53,341 nt of DNA, taken from contig JAFLCG010000026.1 of the NCBI GenBank assembly GCA_017303635.1, positions 1 through 53,341 on the forward strand. Direction: 5' to 3'. This document shows positions 49,851 through 53,341 of the stretch, one piece after another; the stretch's first letter is position 1, and each line of letters starts with the position of its first letter. The notes beneath the pieces were generated by a model, which searched no databases, was not told where the DNA came from, and saw only the letters and a list, made by a program, of their open reading frames with translations. This DNA comes from Anaerolineae bacterium. GTDB lineage: Bacteria; Chloroflexota; Anaerolineae; Aggregatilineales; Phototrophicaceae. A program made the translations under genes and the position numbers.

Positions 49851-52697
49851 ATGTCGTTTAGCGCCCCACTGGGCCTGCTGCTGTTGATCGTTCTGCCGTT
49901 GGTCATCTATCTGGGATGGCCCCGGCAGCGCTTCCGCCGGGCGCGGGATATTGCCAGCCTGATGTTGCGAACGGTCATCCTGTTGCTGCTGATTTTGGCA
50001 CTGGCCGGAGCGCAGTTGGTGCGCGGGGCGGATCGTCTGGCAGTCATTTTCCTGCTGGATTTATCCGACAGCATGGGTGCGACTGCGCGCGAAGCAGCGC
50101 GGCAATATGTGGTTGATGCGCTTGGCGCAATGGGGCCGGATGATGAGGCCGGGCTAATCGTGTTTGGCGAGGATGCACTGCTGGAGCAACCTCTCAGTAA
50201 TCTCCGGCAGTTAAGGGCTATTCTGTCGACGCCGCGCTCCGGCAATACGAACTTGGAGGAGGCTGTTCGACTGGCATTGGGGCTGCTTCCTGCAGATTCA
50301 GGCCGCCGTATCGTCATCCTTTCTGATGGGCAAGCCACGTTGGGGGCAACCGAGTCCGCTGCCGAACTGGCTGCGGCCACTGGTGTCGAGATCAGTTATG
50401 TGCAGTTCTCGACTGACCCTGGGCCTGAGGTGCTGGTTACACGTTTTGATGCACCGGCAGCGGTCAACGCCGGTCAGGATTTTGACCTGAGCATCAGTGT
50501 CGAGGCCGAAGCTGCAACGCCGGCTACCTTGACCGTATTTGCTGGCGGGCAGATCATCCAGCGGCAGGAAGTCAACCTGCAAGAGGGGAGCAACAATTTC
50601 GTGCTGCCCTTGCGGGGCAGTGGCAGCGGTTTCCGTGACTTTGAAGTGCGGGTTGATCCAGCCGGTGGTGACAGCTTTTTTCAGAATAATCAGCTTTCGA
50701 CCTTTAGCCGTGTCATCGGTCCACCACGCTTGCTGCTGGTCACGCCGAACCTGGAAGAGATTGCCAATCTGCGACCCGCGCTGGAGCAATCTGGCTTGAG
50801 TGTGGATATCACGCGACCGGAAGATTTGCCCATTGATCTGGTTCCGCTGGCCCAATATGACACCGTGATTTTGGCGAACGTCCCGGCCACTCGCCTCACG
50901 CCGCGCCGTATGGAAATCCTGCAAGCCTTTGTGCGGGATTTAGGTGGTGGGCTGGTGACGATTGGCGGTCCGGATTCTTATGGTCCTGGTGGCTACTTTG
51001 CCACCCCATTAGAAGAAGCGCTGCCGCTGGAATCGCAAATCCGCGATCAGCAGCGTATCCCGCAATTGACCATTGCCTACGTGATCGACCGTTCCGGCAG
51101 CATGGGCGCGGTTGGGCCGAGCGGCGTCGAAAATCTGGAACTGGCGAAGGAAGCCATTATCCGGTCAATCGATTTCCTGCAGCCAACGGATCGGGCCGGT
51201 GTCGTCTCTTTCGACAGTGAAGGCTATTGGATTGCCAATATCCAGCAGGTGCGGGACCGATTGGCCTTGCAGCGCTTGATCGCGACCCTGCGGACCGGCG
51301 GCGGCACGGATATTCTGGCCGGTATGAACCTGGTTGCAACTGATATTGTCAATGATCCGTCGCAGCGCAAGCATATCATTTTGCTGACCGATGGTGGGGC
51401 TGATCCAACCGGTTTGGTCGAACTCTCGCGGCAGTTGTATCAGAATTACGATATTACGACTTCGGTGATCGCAATTGGTGCCGGGGGCGCACCGTTTCTC
51501 GCCGATATGGCGCGGGAAGGCGGTGGCAACTACCATTCGGTGGACATCGTCGAGCAGATCCCGACCATCTTCACGCTGGAAACTGTTCTGGCAACCCGCT
51601 CCTACATTGTGGAGGAAGCCTTTGTCCCGGCATTGAGCAGCAGTAGCCCCATTATGAATGGCATCACCAGCGCGCCAGACCTGCTCGGTTATGTGGCGAC
51701 CTCCCCCAAGCAGACGGCAGAAGTGATTTTGCGTGGGCCGGAACCGTACCGTGATCCGCTGTTGGCGACCTGGCAATATGGGCTGGGCCGCTCAGTCGCA
51801 TTCACCAGTGATGCAGCTTCGCGCTGGGCAGGCAACTGGATCTCCTGGGATAACTTTGTCCGCTTTTGGAGCCAGGCTGTCCGCTGGACGATTACTGAAG
51901 GGGCGGATGCCAATCTCGAAAGCCGGGTGGTGATGGAAGGGGAAACGGCTCGGCTCATCGTCGATGCTCGTGATGACAGTGGGGATTTCCTCAACGGGTT
52001 GAATTTGCAATTTTCGCTGGTTGATCCACAGCGGGAGGCCAGTTTGCTCAACCTACGGCAGGTAGCGCCTGGTCGTTATGAAGCGACGTTTCGCCCTGGC
52101 GAGGAAGGCTCGTATTTGCTCCGGGTGACGGGCACCAGCGGTGACGGTCTCACCCGCTACGACCAGACAGCGGGTTGGGTGATGAGTTATTCGGCTGAAT
52201 ACAGCGCAGGTAATCAGGGGGATGGGACGGCGTTGCTGACCGAACTGGCGGCGCTCACTGGCGGACGCTCACTGCGAGATGATCCGGCAGGTGTATTCGC
52301 TCATAATCTGGAAGCGCAACCGGTGGCGACTCCCGTTTGGCCCTGGCTCCTGTTGGCTGCCATGCTGCTCCTGCCTCTCGATATTGCCGTGCGGCGGTTG
52401 GTGATTACCCAATCTGACTGGTTGCGGCTGCGTCGTTGGCTCTTTAACCGCGGCGGTGCGGAAGCGACATCGGAACGGCTTTCCACCCTTATCGGGGCCA
52501 AAGCCCGCGCTCGTGAGCGCGCTGAGGCGGAAACCGGGGGCACGGTGACGTTGCGTCCGCAGGAAATCCAATCCTCGGCAGAGCCGGCCATCCCATCGGA
52601 GCCAAAACCGTTGCTGCCGAAGACCCCCGACGGCAACGTGGCTGGTCAGCTGCTCAAGCGCCGCAAGGAACGCTCTGGAGACAGCGAAAACAGTTAA
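49851..52697 (+). CDS. Double-VWA membrane protein with GATase-like middle domain
   Basis: A 948-residue protein. Helices at about 5-21 and 38-56 precede a first VWA domain (metal site Asp70-x-Ser72-x-Ser74 in LLDLSDSMG). A GATase-like segment (about 295-390, PPRLLLVTPNLEEIANL to FVRDLGGGLVTIGGPDSYG) follows. A second VWA domain has its metal site at Asp413-x-Ser415-x-Ser417 (VIDRSGSMG). A beta-rich part and a last helix (about 820-840, WPWLLLAAMLLLPLDIAV) lead to a cytoplasmic tail of about 110 residues. It is the last gene of the locus; a terminator follows. Confidence 0.92.
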   Translation: MSFSAPLGLLLLIVLPLVIYLGWPRQRFRRARDIASLMLRTVILLLLILALAGAQLVRGADRLAVIFLLDLSDSMGATAREAARQYVVDALGAMGPDDEAGLIVFGEDALLEQPLSNLRQLRAILSTPRSGNTNLEEAVRLALGLLPADSGRRIVILSDGQATLGATESAAELAAATGVEISYVQFSTDPGPEVLVTRFDAPAAVNAGQDFDLSISVEAEAATPATLTVFAGGQIIQRQEVNLQEGSNNFVLPLRGSGSGFRDFEVRVDPAGGDSFFQNNQLSTFSRVIGPPRLLLVTPNLEEIANLRPALEQSGLSVDITRPEDLPIDLVPLAQYDTVILANVPATRLTPRRMEILQAFVRDLGGGLVTIGGPDSYGPGGYFATPLEEALPLESQIRDQQRIPQLTIAYVIDRSGSMGAVGPSGVENLELAKEAIIRSIDFLQPTDRAGVVSFDSEGYWIANIQQVRDRLALQRLIATLRTGGGTDILAGMNLVATDIVNDPSQRKHIILLTDGGADPTGLVELSRQLYQNYDITTSVIAIGAGGAPFLADMAREGGGNYHSVDIVEQIPTIFTLETVLATRSYIVEEAFVPALSSSSPIMNGITSAPDLLGYVATSPKQTAEVILRGPEPYRDPLLATWQYGLGRSVAFTSDAASRWAGNWISWDNFVRFWSQAVRWTITEGADANLESRVVMEGETARLIVDARDDSGDFLNGLNLQFSLVDPQREASLLNLRQVAPGRYEATFRPGEEGSYLLRVTGTSGDGLTRYDQTAGWVMSYSAEYSAGNQGDGTALLTELAALTGGRSLRDDPAGVFAHNLEAQPVATPVWPWLLLAAMLLLPLDIAVRRLVITQSDWLRLRRWLFNRGGAEATSERLSTLIGAKARARERAEAETGGTVTLRPQEIQSSAEPAIPSEPKPLLPKTPDGNVAGQLLKRRKERSGDSENS

Positions 52698-52707
52698 GGT
52701 AAAGAAT

Positions 52708-52748
52708 CAAAAGGGCAAAGCAAGTTTCTTTGAGGCTTTGCCCTTTAA
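52708..52748. terminator. Bidirectional terminator between the VWA gene and the ABC-F fragment
   Basis: A perfect 12-base-pair stem (52710-52721 with 52735-52746) has a 13-base loop. The minus strand runs into TTGATTCTTTACC after the stem, so it suits the minus-strand gene. It also closes the plus-strand locus, where the T-tract is weaker. Confidence 0.8.
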
Positions 52749-52761
52749 TGTTGAATCTTCT

Positions 52762-53220
52762 TTACTGTTCGATCAGTCGACCGGCCTCCACACGGTAGAC
52801 TTGCCCACCGAAGTGCTGCAGGAAGCGTCGGTCATGCGTTGCCACGATGACCGGGCCGGGGAAAGCCTGAATAGCGCTTTCCAACCCCTCCAGTACATCG
52901 AAGCTGACATCATTGGTCGGCTCATCCAGCGCCAACAGATTGGCCCTGCCCGTCAGCATCCGGGCGATTTGCAACTTGCGCCGCTGACCGCTGCTCAAGT
53001 CACCGACCCGTGTTTCAAAATCGGCATAGTGGAACAAGCCACTTCGGATCAGAAACGTGTGCATCTGGTGCGGTTCCCAATCTGGCAGGCCCAATAAAGC
53101 GGCTTCAACCAAATTCATATCAGGGTCGAGCAACCCCTGGGACTGATCGAGATAGCCGATCTTGAGCGCCGGATTACGTTGGATCTCACCCCGGTCTGCG
53201 AGCTCAAGGCCGACTAGGTT
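52762..53220 (-). pseudogene. ABC-F ATPase, C-terminal fragment cut by an IS5-family element
   Basis: About 150 residues of the second ATPase domain of an ABC-F protein. The signature DLSSGQRRKLQIARML, Walker B LLALDEPTND and H-loop VIVATHDRRFL are present. The Walker A and the whole first domain are missing. The frame breaks at 53214-53220, where a transposase end begins. ABC-F proteins act on ribosomes, some giving antibiotic resistance, so the insertion should have inactivated it unless the 5' part survives beyond the window. Confidence 0.85.
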
Positions 53221-53341
53221 GTGTTGACATTTCAACGTAACCAGATGAGCGCACTGGCGAACTGGACGAAACCTGCGTAACGACGGGCGAGTTTGTCAAA
53301 ACGAGAGAAGACACGACGAAAATGCTTCAGTTTGTTGACGC
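53218..53341 (-). mobile_element. IS5-family insertion sequence, right part truncated by window edge
   Basis: The terminal sequence GTTGTGTTGACATTTCAACG follows CTAG (53214-53217), which fits a short TA-type target. The transposase end lies inside. Both the exact boundary and the subgroup are inferred. Confidence 0.7.
53232..53341 (-). CDS. IS5-family transposase, C-terminal end (partial)
   Basis: Read on the minus strand the frame ends with VNKLKHFRRVFSRFDKLARR, then YAGFVQFASALIWLR and a stop at 53232-53234. This is the very typical C-terminus of IS5-family DDE transposases (last Glu region, then 'R-x-D-K-x-x-x-x-F-x-G-F-V-Q-x-A'). The start and catalytic residues lie beyond the window. 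Confidence 0.85.
   Translation of the reverse strand, partial: VNKLKHFRRVFSRFDKLARRYAGFVQFASALIWLR

Overview
The window looks like a stretch of chromosome from a Chloroflexota bacterium, most likely Anaerolineae-like. This is an inference from Thr/Pro-rich extracellular linkers after a single membrane helix, TPR/SH3 surface proteins, FHA and GAF-rich signalling proteins, and a large MoxR-DUF58-VWA operon joined to an ABC-2 transporter. No 16S rRNA or other decisive marker is present. I see no tRNA, rRNA or CRISPR array. Both edges lie in transposase fragments: an IS630-like C-terminus on the left and an IS5-family C-terminus on the right, the latter breaking an ABC-F gene.

Region 0.5-9.5 kb holds small independent units: a DUF6159-type membrane protein, an alpha/beta hydrolase divergent from a MerR regulator, a DinB plus DUF4287/DUF5655 pair behind a perfect MerR-type operator, a SpoIIAA-like protein, an RluD-type pseudouridine synthase, a nitrilase-superfamily protein whose catalytic Cys position is Gly, an aquaporin and MscL (an osmotic pair with its own terminators), and a ComEA-like competence protein. 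Region 9.5-25 kb carries a TPR membrane protein with a rhomboid protease, an ArsR-type regulator behind an inverted-repeat promoter, a zinc-free MDR oxidoreductase, a histidine kinase, holB, an uncharacterised conserved protein, a GH65 glycoside phosphorylase, DUF427, a lone receiver domain and proS.

Region 25-34 kb is GC-richer. It contains a TPR/SH3 cell-surface protein, an HtrA protease, an HTH-dprA-prfA cluster, an SDR reductase overlapping a sulfite-oxidase-like molybdoenzyme, and an FHA protein. At 34.3-37.6 kb a single 1089-residue protein joins receiver, GAF, PAS, kinase-like, receiver and PhoB-type DNA-binding modules. Its kinase core has lost the phospho-acceptor His and much of the ATP site.

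Region 37.7-52.7 kb is one long co-directional locus: a GATase-like membrane protein, ABC ATPase, ABC-2 permease, a Gln/Gly-rich DUF4175-like membrane protein, MoxR ATPase, a GNAT acetyltransferase, DUF58, an AT-rich HEPN-like protein, a BatA-like VWA protein, and a double-VWA/GATase-like membrane protein. MoxR ATPases commonly act with VWA/DUF58 partners as chaperone-like maturation machines, so the locus probably encodes a membrane-associated assembly or quality-control system. The HEPN-like gene, carrying an R-x4-H motif, stands out in base composition and looks like a recent insertion. It, the degenerate kinase/transcription-factor fusion and the Cys-less nitrilase homologue are the best candidates for something undescribed.
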